Positions 1 through 7,519 of a stretch of DNA of 64,000 nt are shown here, one piece after another (the first letter of the stretch is position 1; every line of letters starts with the position of its first letter). Under the pieces are notes generated by a model. It was not told where the DNA came from. It ran no database searches and was given only the letters and a program-made list of their open reading frames with translations. The stretch covers positions 1 through 64,000 of the forward strand of contig NZ_WWCU01000019.1 of assembly GCF_009857595.1 (NCBI RefSeq), in the 5' to 3' direction. Position numbers and translations under genes: made by a program. This DNA is from Pseudoduganella aquatica (lineage in GTDB: Bacteria > Pseudomonadota > Gammaproteobacteria > Burkholderiales > Burkholderiaceae_D).

Positions 1-2
1 GG

Positions 3-665
3 GGCGAATTGCTGGGAATCGTGCGGAGTGGCCAGTTCTATGCCAGCCATAATGACCACCTTGGCAGGCCCGAAGTGCTGAGCAATACCGCAGGCGCTGT
101 CGTGTGGCGCGCGGAAAACGCGGCGTTCGACCGCAAGGTGGTTGTCGATACGGTAGGAGGATTGAATGTCGGCTTCCCTGGACAGTATATCGATAACGAA
201 ACTGGGTTGTGGTATAACTGGAATCGGTATTACGATGCTGCGCTTGGACGCTACCTGCAAAGTGATCTGATCGGATTTGCGGGCGGGATAAATACCTATG
301 CATATGTCGAAGGCAACCCCGTTAGCAATGTGGACCCAGGAGGGCTGCAGAAAGGGATGCCTCAGGGGACGATGTATCGAGGGACTGGCGACATCAACGG
401 ACAGATTTGGATTGGCAATCAGATGCGAAATGGTGCGATTCAGAATTTCAGTTCAAGAACGCGTAATGCCTACGATGCCTGGGGTCCTAAGGTTCAGTCG
501 GTCTGCTTGGTGAGCGTCACCCATATTCCGCAGCCGCCGCTCCAGTGCTCTGCGTCCAACCCGACTGGTGCCGCTACGCTGCCGACGACTGGCCCAGTAA
601 TGTCGTCGCCGGGCCAGGGCGGCTCTACAACTTGCCTGCAATGGGGCTTGGCGATGGTGCAATAA
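3..665 (+). CDS. RHS repeat protein, C-terminal part with unknown toxin tip (5' end outside window)
   Basis: The reading frame is open to the left edge, so the gene starts outside the window. Residues about 1-115 are the end of an RHS core: [16 protein letters not shown], the [19 protein letters not shown] block and a [10 protein letters not shown] segment. The usual DPIGLAGG core end is degenerate here (DLIGFAGG). After VDPGGL the sequence changes to a tip of about 105 residues rich in Gly, Ser, Thr and Pro that I do not recognise. In this family the core forms a shell and the variable tip carries a toxin domain. A small membrane protein follows 2 bases after the stop. The core DNA is nearly identical to the copy near 3676-3950, so this may be the main RHS gene or another displaced cassette. 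Confidence 0.8.
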   Translation, partial: GELLGIVRSGQFYASHNDHLGRPEVLSNTAGAVVWRAENAAFDRKVVVDTVGGLNVGFPGQYIDNETGLWYNWNRYYDAALGRYLQSDLIGFAGGINTYAYVEGNPVSNVDPGGLQKGMPQGTMYRGTGDINGQIWIGNQMRNGAIQNFSSRTRNAYDAWGPKVQSVCLVSVTHIPQPPLQCSASNPTGAATLPTTGPVMSSPGQGGSTTCLQWGLAMVQ

Positions 666-667
666 AG

Positions 668-877
668 ATGGACCTCTTTGTCACCGTCATCCAGATTCTC
701 AAAGACCTTCTCGGTAGCCTGAACCCATTGCGCTTATTCAAGCCGGGTTATCGAGATTCGTTCAGAGAGGTTTGGCGACAGGAGCCTCTTATCTTCCGTA
801 TCGGCTATGTCCTCGGAACAGTCGGCCTGCTCGTTTTGATTGCGCTGGTAGTGCTGTGGTTCGTGCGAGGCCCTTAA
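668..877 (+). CDS. small membrane protein, putative partner of the upstream RHS tip
   Basis: A 69-residue ORF starts with ATG two bases after the RHS stop. It has an amphipathic N-terminal half ([16 protein letters not shown]), a charged middle ([12 protein letters not shown]) and one strong transmembrane segment at about residues 44-66 ending WFVRGP. I know no family for it. Its position directly behind an RHS tip is where immunity genes usually sit, so an immunity role is inferred from context only. An overlapping ORF in another frame (from 772) reads into the next RHS core but its N-terminal part has no RHS similarity. Confidence 0.5.
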   Translation: MDLFVTVIQILKDLLGSLNPLRLFKPGYRDSFREVWRQEPLIFRIGYVLGTVGLLVLIALVVLWFVRGP

Positions 878-996
878 TCTTGAGTCCCGAGTGCGGGGTA
901 GAATTGGAGTCGCTGCCGGAGCGAAGCATAGGAAGCCAACCCGGCCGAAGACGGGGCGTCCAGCCACGAAGCGAGCGCTGGCACGGTGCACGTTCC

Positions 997-2415
997 TTGG
1001 CATATGCCTACGACAGCTATAGCCGCGTTTCCGGCATCACCAGCAACGTCGGCGGCGCGTCGGCCACGCTGGCTACCAACTTCCTGTACCAGCCGGCGAA
1101 TTTGCAGCGCTATGCCTGGCGCTTCGGCAACGGCTTGCCGCGCCTAGTGACGCTCGACACGGATGGCCGCATTGCGCAGATGAGCAGCAGCGGCGTACAC
1201 AACGTCACGCTGGGCTATAACAATGCAGACCTGATCAACAGCCTCACTGATGGCGTGTACAGCGCCATGACGTCCGGCTTCGGCTATGACGCTGCGGACC
1301 GCATCAACTCTGTAACCCGCAGCAGCGACGCGCAAAGTTTTAATTGGGATAGCGCGGGGAACCGTACCAGCCAGAGTCGCCAAGGCACGGCCTATACATT
1401 TACGCCCGACACGCAAAGCAACAGGCTCGCCTCCTGGAGCGGCGGCGGCAAGTCGCGCAGCTTTGGCTATGACGCGATCGGCAACGTCCGCACCGAGACG
1501 CGCACCGATGGCAATCGTACCTACGACTACGACCTGTTCAACCGGATGAGCGCCGTCACCATCAGCGGTGTGCAGGTCGGCGACTACCGCTCCAACATTT
1601 ACAACCAGCGCGCTTACAAAAACATCGGCGTGGGTACCGCCTACGTGTATGGACCGCAAGGAGAGCTATTGACCGAAACCGGCGCCACGCCAACCAGCTA
1701 CGTCTGGATAGGTGGTGAGTTGCTGGGAATCGTGCGGAGTGGCCAGTTCTATGCCAGCCATAATGACCACCTTGGCCGGCCCGAAGTGCTGAGCAATACC
1801 GCAGGCGCTGTGGTGTGGCGTGCGGAAAACGCGGCGTTTGACCGCAAGGTGGTTGTCGATACTGTAGGGGGATTGAATGTCGGCTTCCCTGGCCAGTATA
1901 TCGATAACGAAACTGGGCTGTGGTACAACTGGAACCGGTACTACGATGCCGCGCTTGGACGCTATATCCAAAGCGATCCGATCGGCCTTGCGGGCGGTAT
2001 CAATACCTATGCATATGTTGAGGGGAATTCATTGAGCCGTATTGATCCGACGGGGCTGGAACAATGTGATATTGATGCTGCAGAGAAGACTGCAAGAGAG
2101 CGTCTCCCTAATATGAATTTTGGTAAAGGTTCGCCAAAAGTCGACTACTCCGGAATGGGATGGTACGGGCAAGCTCAAATTCTAGGGCGGGAAGAAGGTT
2201 TTGACGGTTATATACACCTAAATAAAATGTTTCTCAAACCACTGGACGCGAGAATGCAATTCAAAGTCCTGGAAACCTATTATCACGAGGTCGGACATTT
2301 TACGTGGCAGGAAGCATATCACGATGTAATCTATCCTTACGCCGCCAAGAATGCCGAGGCAAGTTGGGAAAGATTCCAGGCCATGCGCAGTAAGCTCTGC
2401 AAATGTGCAAAATAA
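997..2415 (+). CDS. orphan RHS cassette, 5'-truncated, with HEVGH zincin-like tip
   Basis: RHS similarity begins at about 1000 ([16 protein letters not shown]) with no strong start codon. A TTG lies at 997, and the frame stays open back to 772, but that upstream part overlaps another gene and is not RHS-like. Core repeats ([49 protein letters not shown]) run into the conserved [19 protein letters not shown] block and [18 protein letters not shown]. After RIDPTGLE a tip of about 118 residues follows. It contains [11 protein letters not shown], an HExxH metalloprotease signature, and ends in KLCKCAK. I infer a zinc-dependent toxin domain. The next gene overlaps the stop in a TAATG arrangement, typical of toxin-immunity coupling. 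This looks like a displaced tip cassette rather than an intact RHS gene. Confidence 0.7.
   Translation: MAYAYDSYSRVSGITSNVGGASATLATNFLYQPANLQRYAWRFGNGLPRLVTLDTDGRIAQMSSSGVHNVTLGYNNADLINSLTDGVYSAMTSGFGYDAADRINSVTRSSDAQSFNWDSAGNRTSQSRQGTAYTFTPDTQSNRLASWSGGGKSRSFGYDAIGNVRTETRTDGNRTYDYDLFNRMSAVTISGVQVGDYRSNIYNQRAYKNIGVGTAYVYGPQGELLTETGATPTSYVWIGGELLGIVRSGQFYASHNDHLGRPEVLSNTAGAVVWRAENAAFDRKVVVDTVGGLNVGFPGQYIDNETGLWYNWNRYYDAALGRYIQSDPIGLAGGINTYAYVEGNSLSRIDPTGLEQCDIDAAEKTARERLPNMNFGKGSPKVDYSGMGWYGQAQILGREEGFDGYIHLNKMFLKPLDARMQFKVLETYYHEVGHFTWQEAYHDVIYPYAAKNAEASWERFQAMRSKLCKCAK
1344..1983 (+). repeat. RHS core direct repeat, copy A
   Basis: About 640 bp of this copy is nearly identical to 3308-3947 in direct orientation. 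The shared block starts at TTGGGATAGCGCGG and ends at the GATCCGATCGG that encodes the DPIG motif. Parts of the same block also occur at 1-270 and 4695-4990. Such repeats are substrates for homologous exchange of RHS tips. Confidence 0.85.
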
Positions 2416-3077
2416 TGTTGCTTTCATCTTCATCTATAAGTTGCAGAGCCCGGATGATGGTTCTCGTTATACTTGTCACCGCCTGCTCGATTCGTGTCCA
2501 CGCTGGTGCTGTTGAGGAACAACCCACGCCCAAAGTGCCAATAACGTGCCTTTTGATTGCAAAGGCTTCAATTGTTACCAAGCGTTTTGATGAGCCGCCT
2601 TATGGGCAGGCCAATGTGGGGCACCAGATAGGTGTAGGCACGCGAAATGTATTGTCTATTCGAGCATGGGAGGACTTGGCTGACTCTGATACCTCGCAAC
2701 TGTGGAAAGCAACTTTGGAGTTTGCGCCTATAACTGCTGCTATGACTTTAGGTGAAGTTAAGCATATTCCTGTGTTGCGCAGCTACTTCACGTACGGGGG
2801 ATTGTTCTGGTTGAGTGGTGGGGGGTACGTTTGGGGCGAAAATACTATTCGCCAAGTCGATTTAATCAGAACGAAAACAGGGTTCGAGGCAGTGGTTAAT
2901 GGCCCAATTGCTGCTACTGCTGCGCTTAGCGGAGCCCCTACACGTACGAAAGGCGTATGGCGGTGTAATGTCATTCGGCGAAAAGTTACCCAACTTGATC
3001 TATGGGAGGGGAAGCCAGGAACGAAATTTGAGTCTTTTCACCCAGCTAACACGCTACGGCCGGTTGATCACCTGTAA
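2415..3077 (+). CDS. exported protein, putative immunity to the zincin-like RHS tip
   Basis: I chose the ATG at 2415 because it overlaps the RHS stop as TAATG, exactly like the pair at 4476-4480. An ATG at 2403 is also in frame. The N-terminus is a signal sequence (RMMVLVILVTACS), and the VTAC could be a lipobox, giving a lipoprotein. A signal peptidase I site after VHA is the alternative. The mature part of about 190 residues has no family I recognise; it contains a Gly/Trp-rich stretch (GGLFWLSGGGYVWGE). If it is the immunity protein, an exported location would mean the toxin acts in the periplasm. The coding sequence is less GC-rich than the chromosomal genes to the right. Confidence 0.55.
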   Translation: MLLSSSSISCRARMMVLVILVTACSIRVHAGAVEEQPTPKVPITCLLIAKASIVTKRFDEPPYGQANVGHQIGVGTRNVLSIRAWEDLADSDTSQLWKATLEFAPITAAMTLGEVKHIPVLRSYFTYGGLFWLSGGGYVWGENTIRQVDLIRTKTGFEAVVNGPIAATAALSGAPTRTKGVWRCNVIRRKVTQLDLWEGKPGTKFESFHPANTLRPVDHL

Positions 3078-3101
3078 TAGTCAGCGTGGTACGGAGGCCC
3101 G

Positions 3102-3269
3102 ATGCTGTTGAAAATAGAGTTGACTACGTTTTATTCGACGCGTGATGAGGATCGTTTTTTTCAAAGGCTCAAGGTTATTTCGTCCATAAAAGATGTTCGT
3201 CGCGTGGGACGTGGGCTTTTCATTGAGTTGACGTGCGCTCTCTTAGTAACGACGTGTTACGTGGGTTAA
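3102..3269 (+). CDS. small hypothetical protein, possibly cut by cassette recombination
   Basis: A 55-residue ORF starts with ATG four bases after a GGAGG ribosome-binding site (3093-3097), 24 bases behind the previous gene. It reads MLLKIELTTFYSTRDEDRFF at the N-terminus, followed by KVISSIKDVRRVGRGLFIEL. The last dozen residues change character just before the next RHS core copy starts at about 3303, so the natural C-terminus may have been lost in a recombination event. Function unknown; a second immunity-type gene is possible from position alone. Confidence 0.4.
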   Translation: MLLKIELTTFYSTRDEDRFFQRLKVISSIKDVRRVGRGLFIELTCALLVTTCYVG

Positions 3270-3302
3270 TTGCGTTGCTTTGGCGCTATCAGATATGTCT
3301 GA

Positions 3303-4478
3303 TGCCGTTGGGATAGCGCGGGGAACCGTACCAGCCAGAGTCGCCAAGGCACGGCCTATACATTTACGCCCGACACGCAAAGCAACAGGCTCGCCTCCTG
3401 GAGCGGCGGCGGCAAGTCGCGCAGCTTTGGCTATGACGCGATCGGCAACGTCCGCACCGAGACGCGCACCGATGGCAATCGTACCTACGACTACGACCTG
3501 TTCAATCGGATGAGCGCCGTCACCATCAGCGGTGTGCAGGTCGGCGACTACCGCTCCAACATTTACAACCAGCGCGCTTACAAAAACATCGGCGTGGGTA
3601 CTGCCTACGTGTATGGACCACAAGGAGAGCTGTTGACGGAAACCGGCACCACGCCAACCAGCTACGTCTGGATAGGGGGCGAATTGCTGGGAATCGTGCG
3701 GAGTGGCCAGTTCTATGCCAGCCATAATGACCACCTTGGCAGGCCCGAAGTGCTGAGCAATACCGCAGGCGCTGTCGTGTGGCGCGCGGAAAACGCGGCG
3801 TTTGACCGCAAGGTAGTGGTGGATACCGTTGGTGGCTTGAATGTGGGTTTCCCTGGGCAGTATGTGGATGCCGAAACTGGGTTGTGGTACAACTGGAATC
3901 GGTATTACGATGCTGCGCTTGGACGCTACCTGCAAAGCGATCCGATCGGGATCGCCGGAGGAGTTAATACCTATGCATATGTCGCAGGAAATCCGATAAG
4001 TCGTGTTGATGCGAGTGGGTTAGATGACTCTTCGTACGATTTTTCGATACGATCCAACCAAAACCCAGTACGACAGCTTTGGATAGCTACAACAGATGCG
4101 CTCTCTGGAGCAGTCCGTGGTCCGGACTATATCGCTGCGTCCGGAAACATCTATATTGTATCCGTCGGAGCAGCAGTAAACCTTCATAATGGAAACGTCT
4201 ACATGCAAGGCAGTCTATTCAGAGGATATCCTGCACCAGTTTCAAAGCCCGGGGCGTGCATCGTGGCGGGCAGCATCGTTGGATCCGGAGTGGATGGAGC
4301 CAAAACTGACTCCTTCTTAAACGGTGCGGGAAATCAAGCCACTATTTTCGTGCCTGCAGGCAATCCTTTCATTGGAGTGGGTGGCGGTGTATCGCACGCG
4401 ATAGGTGGGGCATATTCGATTGAATACGGTGTCGGGTCTGTAGGGGCAAGCGTCTCGCCAATTACATATGGAAAATAA
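3303..4478 (+). CDS. orphan RHS cassette, 5'-truncated, with unknown tip
   Basis: The frame opens after a TGA at 3300-3302 and immediately enters the core ([14 protein letters not shown]). The first ATG is at 3510, inside the core ([14 protein letters not shown]). It keeps the full C-terminal core block and the DPIGIAGGVNTYAYVAGNP end. The tip of about 150 residues starts after VDASGL. It is rich in Gly, Ser and Ala with beta-like patches (GNIYIVSVGAAVNLHNGNVY, IGVGGGVSHAIGG), and I do not recognise it. Glycine-rich amphipathic tips can be pore-forming, but this is only a guess. A TAATG overlap links it to a 52-residue membrane protein. Without its own start region it is probably silent unless recombined into an intact RHS gene. 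Confidence 0.65.
   Translation, partial: CRWDSAGNRTSQSRQGTAYTFTPDTQSNRLASWSGGGKSRSFGYDAIGNVRTETRTDGNRTYDYDLFNRMSAVTISGVQVGDYRSNIYNQRAYKNIGVGTAYVYGPQGELLTETGTTPTSYVWIGGELLGIVRSGQFYASHNDHLGRPEVLSNTAGAVVWRAENAAFDRKVVVDTVGGLNVGFPGQYVDAETGLWYNWNRYYDAALGRYLQSDPIGIAGGVNTYAYVAGNPISRVDASGLDDSSYDFSIRSNQNPVRQLWIATTDALSGAVRGPDYIAASGNIYIVSVGAAVNLHNGNVYMQGSLFRGYPAPVSKPGACIVAGSIVGSGVDGAKTDSFLNGAGNQATIFVPAGNPFIGVGGGVSHAIGGAYSIEYGVGSVGASVSPITYGK
3308..3947 (+). repeat. RHS core direct repeat, copy B
   Basis: Direct repeat of 1344-1983 at an offset of 1964 bases. The left boundary is sharp: sequence before TTGGGATAGCG differs completely between the two copies. The right boundary is at the DPIG codons, after which the tips diverge. 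Confidence 0.85.
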
Positions 4479-4636
4479 TGAAAAAATCTATGCGGCAATT
4501 GCTTAGAGATGGGTTCACGAAAACTAGAAATGAACAATATGATGAAATGTCTCGAGGAGAGAAAATTGGGTATTGGATATTTTGCGGCGTCGTTTTTTCT
4601 TTAGTGTTAATAGGTTGGATTGTTGCGTGGAAATAA
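4478..4636 (+). CDS. small single-pass membrane protein, putative immunity partner
   Basis: A 52-residue ORF overlaps the RHS stop codon by one base (TAATG). It has a charged N-terminal half (RQLLRDGFTKTRNEQYDEMS) and one transmembrane helix at about residues 31-50, ending IVAWK. The DNA is clearly AT-richer than the RHS core, which fits recent acquisition together with the tip. No family recognised; immunity is inferred from the coupling. Confidence 0.5.
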   Translation: MKKSMRQLLRDGFTKTRNEQYDEMSRGEKIGYWIFCGVVFSLVLIGWIVAWK

Positions 4637-4646
4637 TGCGTAAAAT

Positions 4647-5317
4647 CCTCCTGGAGCGGCGGCAAGTCGCGCAGCTTTGGCTACGATCCGATTAGGGGGC
4701 GAATTGCAGGGAATCGTGCGGAGTGGTCAGTTCTACGCCAGCCATAATGACCACCTTGGCCGGCCCGAAGTGCTGAGCAATACCGCCGGCGCAGTCGTGT
4801 GGCGCGCGGAAAACGCGGCGTTTGACCGCAAGGTGGTCGTTGACACCGTGGGGGGATTGAATGGCGGGTTCCCTGGGCAGTACATCGATAACGAAACAGG
4901 ATTGGTACAACTGGAACCGGTATTACGATGCTGCGCTTGGGACGATATATCCAAAGCGATCCCATCGGGCTTGCAGGAGGGATCAATACCTACGCCTATG
5001 TCGGTGGAAACCCGGTCGCTTACTCCGATTTCTTGGGCTTGGCGCCAGACGATCCTTACCGGACCGCGAACTTGGCTACAGTCGCGGCAATAACGGACAT
5101 TTTCCCGCTGACGGCGAAGTCCGGCAACGAGTGGGGTGGACGGGTCTATCAAATGCCTAGCGGGAAATATTCATACACCAACCCAGAGGAGGGCAATACC
5201 AAGGACATGGGCAAGGTGCCGCCACTCGAGTGTCCGAACGGTGGCAAGAATGTCGGTATGTACCACACGCATCTGCGGATTCAATCCGTCAATGCAACAC
5301 ACCTTTCAAATTGTTGA
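4647..5317 (+). pseudogene. degenerate RHS cassette with DUF4329-like tip (frameshifted)
   Basis: A short piece of the [20 protein letters not shown] region (4647-4687) is joined by an internal deletion to the [21 protein letters not shown] region. The frame is broken twice. Two bases are missing near 4901-4906 (ETGL then WYNWN in a new frame), and one G is extra near 4938-4941 ([15 protein letters not shown] in a third frame). The tip in the last frame contains [20 protein letters not shown] and GMYHTHLR, which match the pattern of DUF4329, a domain often found at RHS C-termini. It stops at 5317; residual tip-like sequence may continue in another frame to 5417, so a third shift is possible. 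A decayed, non-expressed copy. Confidence 0.75.
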
Positions 5318-5436
5318 GCCGGCGTTTGGTAGTGTAGCGTTGAATTACTCCTGGATGGCTTGGACGCAGTTTGGACCGCCTGTTGAACCCACTGTCCTCC
5401 TCGCCTTTCATAATTAAGGCATTTAACTGGAAGGGT

Positions 5437-5835
5437 ATGAGCCGCCGTTTATCTAAAGAGATCACGCCTATGGTGACTGGATATTTAATATTTTCGATCT
5501 TACTGATATGGATTTTTTGGATTTGCAATAGAAAGTGGCGATTTGAAAATAGATTGGTAATGGCTGCCGTCACTCCTTATGTCAGTTCGTTAATGGCTTT
5601 TATGTATATTTATCTGACTGGTCTGCGCGGAGGGGCTGATTTTTTTCAGGCACTTTTGGTTGGATCATTTGCTCCATATTTTGCCTTTTGGGGGCCAATG
5701 ATCAGTGTCTGTAGTATTGGATTGTTGTTTTTTTGGAAAGAATCTTATATCCACGATTTTTTCTTAAATAAAAATACCAGGCTTCAACTATGGGAAGGGC
5801 GGACCATAGCTGAAGGCGACATTCTAGATAGAAGC
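5437..5835 (+). pseudogene. membrane-protein ORF truncated at the right end of the RHS island
   Basis: The ORF starts with ATG at 5437 behind AAGGG and encodes about 130 residues with three to four transmembrane segments (GYLIFSILLIWIFWIC, the TPYVSSLMAFMYIYLTGL region and SFAPYFAFWGPMISV). Its codons are AT-rich. From about 5820 the base composition jumps to high GC and the frame simply continues to 6990 through the antisense of the peptidase gene, so no natural C-terminus remains. I read this as an island gene cut at the island boundary. It may be the partner of the preceding RHS tip. Confidence 0.5.
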
Positions 5836-5844
5836 CGTGTAGGC

Positions 5845-6906
5845 TTACACCCGCCAGGCCCCATCCTGATACACCCTTTCCTCACCCAGCCAGACCGCTT
5901 CGGTCACGGCGAACACGTCCACATGGTAGCGTGCGTCCTTGCGCTTGAATTGCGGTTTCTGGTACTGGCCGTGCTTGGCGCCCAGCGACAGGTGGATGCC
6001 GCACATGCGCTCGTAGGTGCCGATGTCGCTCACAAGCCGCTCGCGCGAGAAGGCGCGGTTCATGCCGAAGCCGAGTTCGCGCAGCCATACTTCGCCTTCG
6101 TGGGCGCGGATGATCTCCAGCATGTTGTCGAACTCGGGCGTGGAGTCGATAGCGCCGGTGACGCGGCCGTTTTCCACGATCATGGTGATGGGCTGGGCCG
6201 GGTGGTTGACGTGGAAGGAGGTGTCGCCGAACACGAACACGCGCACGCGGCCGTTCACCGCTTCCAGGTCCTGCGCTTCGGTGAACACTTCGCCGATGGG
6301 GAACTGGCCGCCCACGTTGTTCATGCCGCTGTAGTCGCCGATGTTGAGCTTGGCCGCTTCCAGCGGCGAGTCGAAGCGCAGCAGCGCGCCGGCGCCGCTG
6401 TCCACCACGGCGGACGGCGCCGCGTTGATGCGCGCTTGCAGGGCACGGCCCACGCCGCGGTAGTAGGCCGGGTCGTAAGCCAGCGAGGCGATGTAGTGCA
6501 GCCCCTGTTCGCCGGGCATGCGCGACAGGTGCACGTGCTCGATCACTTTCAGGCCGCGCTTGAACAGTTCGATGCGGATGCGGAACGCTTCCAGGCGGAA
6601 GCTGGTGGACTGTATCAGCACCACCAGGTCGTGCTGGCCCAGCTCGGCGAACGCGGCCAGCACGTCTTCCGGCGCCACAGTGTCGAAGTCGATGAAGCGG
6701 CCGTCCGGCAGCGAGCGGCGGTAGGCTTCCGTCAGCGCCTCATTCAGCGCGCAGCGCCGGTCGTACACCACCAGCGCGCGCTGCGGCGGCGCGTATTCGA
6801 TGGCTCCGGCCAGCAGGTCGCGCACGTTGACCGCCGCCGTGGCGATGGCGTCTGCGGGGAGGGCGCCGTGGGGCGCGGACGGGGGGAGGGGAGCCGACTG
6901 TGTCAT
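5845..6906 (-). CDS. M29-like (aminopeptidase T type) metallopeptidase
   Basis: The protein has 353 residues. The C-terminal half carries the metal-ligand pattern of M29 aminopeptidases: E206 in GEVFTE, E277 in RELGFGMN, H305 in CGIHLSLG, Y315, and H328 and D330 in YHVDVF. These enzymes remove N-terminal residues from peptides using two metal ions in the cytoplasm. The first half, with QHDLVVLIQST and HVHLSRMPG, resembles the family's substrate-binding domain. It is a little shorter than typical members (about 400), and the His-to-Tyr spacing differs from the well-studied enzymes, so activity is not certain. No signal peptide. Its 3' end faces the RHS island only about 10 bp away, and its 5' end is divergent from the hypothetical gene at 7058. 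Confidence 0.7.
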   Translation of the reverse strand: MTQSAPLPPSAPHGALPADAIATAAVNVRDLLAGAIEYAPPQRALVVYDRRCALNEALTEAYRRSLPDGRFIDFDTVAPEDVLAAFAELGQHDLVVLIQSTSFRLEAFRIRIELFKRGLKVIEHVHLSRMPGEQGLHYIASLAYDPAYYRGVGRALQARINAAPSAVVDSGAGALLRFDSPLEAAKLNIGDYSGMNNVGGQFPIGEVFTEAQDLEAVNGRVRVFVFGDTSFHVNHPAQPITMIVENGRVTGAIDSTPEFDNMLEIIRAHEGEVWLRELGFGMNRAFSRERLVSDIGTYERMCGIHLSLGAKHGQYQKPQFKRKDARYHVDVFAVTEAVWLGEERVYQDGAWRV

Positions 6907-6964
6907 TTTTTAATCAGAAGTAATACTTATTGGAAGCTTGAGCATTATATGCCCTGCATATTCC

Positions 6965-6993
6965 TTGTACAGCGCAAGGGAGCGGCGTAGAAT
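6965..6993 (+). promoter_or_regulatory. candidate sigma70 promoter for the 7058 gene
   Basis: TTGTAC (6965-6970) and TAGAAT (6988-6993) are separated by 17 bases, the optimal sigma70 spacing, in the intergenic region between divergent genes. Transcription would start about 58 bases before the ATG at 7058. Sequence match only. Confidence 0.4.
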
Positions 6994-7057
6994 CATTGCA
7001 ATATAGCCGGACGGCAACTTTACAGATTCGGCGTCACATTACAGGTTGGAGGCAGCG

Positions 7058-7513
7058 ATGAGCTCAGTGAAGGGAATGGATTTACCGCTGGAACGGCCTG
7101 ATGACGGCGATGGACGGGCGGCGCTGTTCGTGCCGACCACGGCCATCAAGGAAGACGTGCTGCAACTGGTGCGCAAAGGGGCGGCCGTCGTGGGCTTCGG
7201 CAACCATGACCGCACCCTGACCATTTATTACGAGAGTAACCGCTTTTCGGAACCATCGCTGGCGAAGTGGGAGCAGAAGGCGCGCAAGTGCTTCGAGCGC
7301 CTGCTGGACAACCTGCCGACCACCAACAAGATGGTCAGCAAGCCGGAGAACTTCGAGCAGGTGGGCTATATCAGCAACAAGGGCATCGTGATCCGCCGCA
7401 TGGAAGTGCTGCAGCGCTGGCTGGAGTACTCGGACGCGCTGGACTCCGCGCCGGAGAGCGAAACGGTGGCGTTTGCGCCGCCGCCGCCGCCCAAGAAGAT
7501 CGTCGCCGAGTAA
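7058..7513 (+). CDS. conserved hypothetical cytoplasmic protein
   Basis: A 151-residue protein. I chose the ATG at 7058 because GGAGG lies five bases upstream (7048-7052); the longer TTG start at 7046 would overlap that site. No signal peptide or membrane segment. The first 120 residues look like a small alpha/beta domain (AALFVPTTAIKEDVLQLVRK, then FGNHDRTLTIYYESN), followed by an acidic, proline-rich tail (FAPPPPPKKIVAE). I do not recognise a family. It ends 6 bp from the convergent gene on the other strand. Confidence 0.7.
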   Translation: MSSVKGMDLPLERPDDGDGRAALFVPTTAIKEDVLQLVRKGAAVVGFGNHDRTLTIYYESNRFSEPSLAKWEQKARKCFERLLDNLPTTNKMVSKPENFEQVGYISNKGIVIRRMEVLQRWLEYSDALDSAPESETVAFAPPPPPKKIVAE

Positions 7514-7519
7514 TCCTCC

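Noticed and set aside
772..996. N-terminal part of the RHS frame starting at 772
   Set aside because: It overlaps the small membrane gene and shows no RHS repeats; RHS similarity starts near 1000.
5845..6990. Continuation of the island membrane ORF to 6990
   Set aside because: The sequence is antisense to the M29-like gene and has its codon bias mirrored, so it is only a read-through frame.
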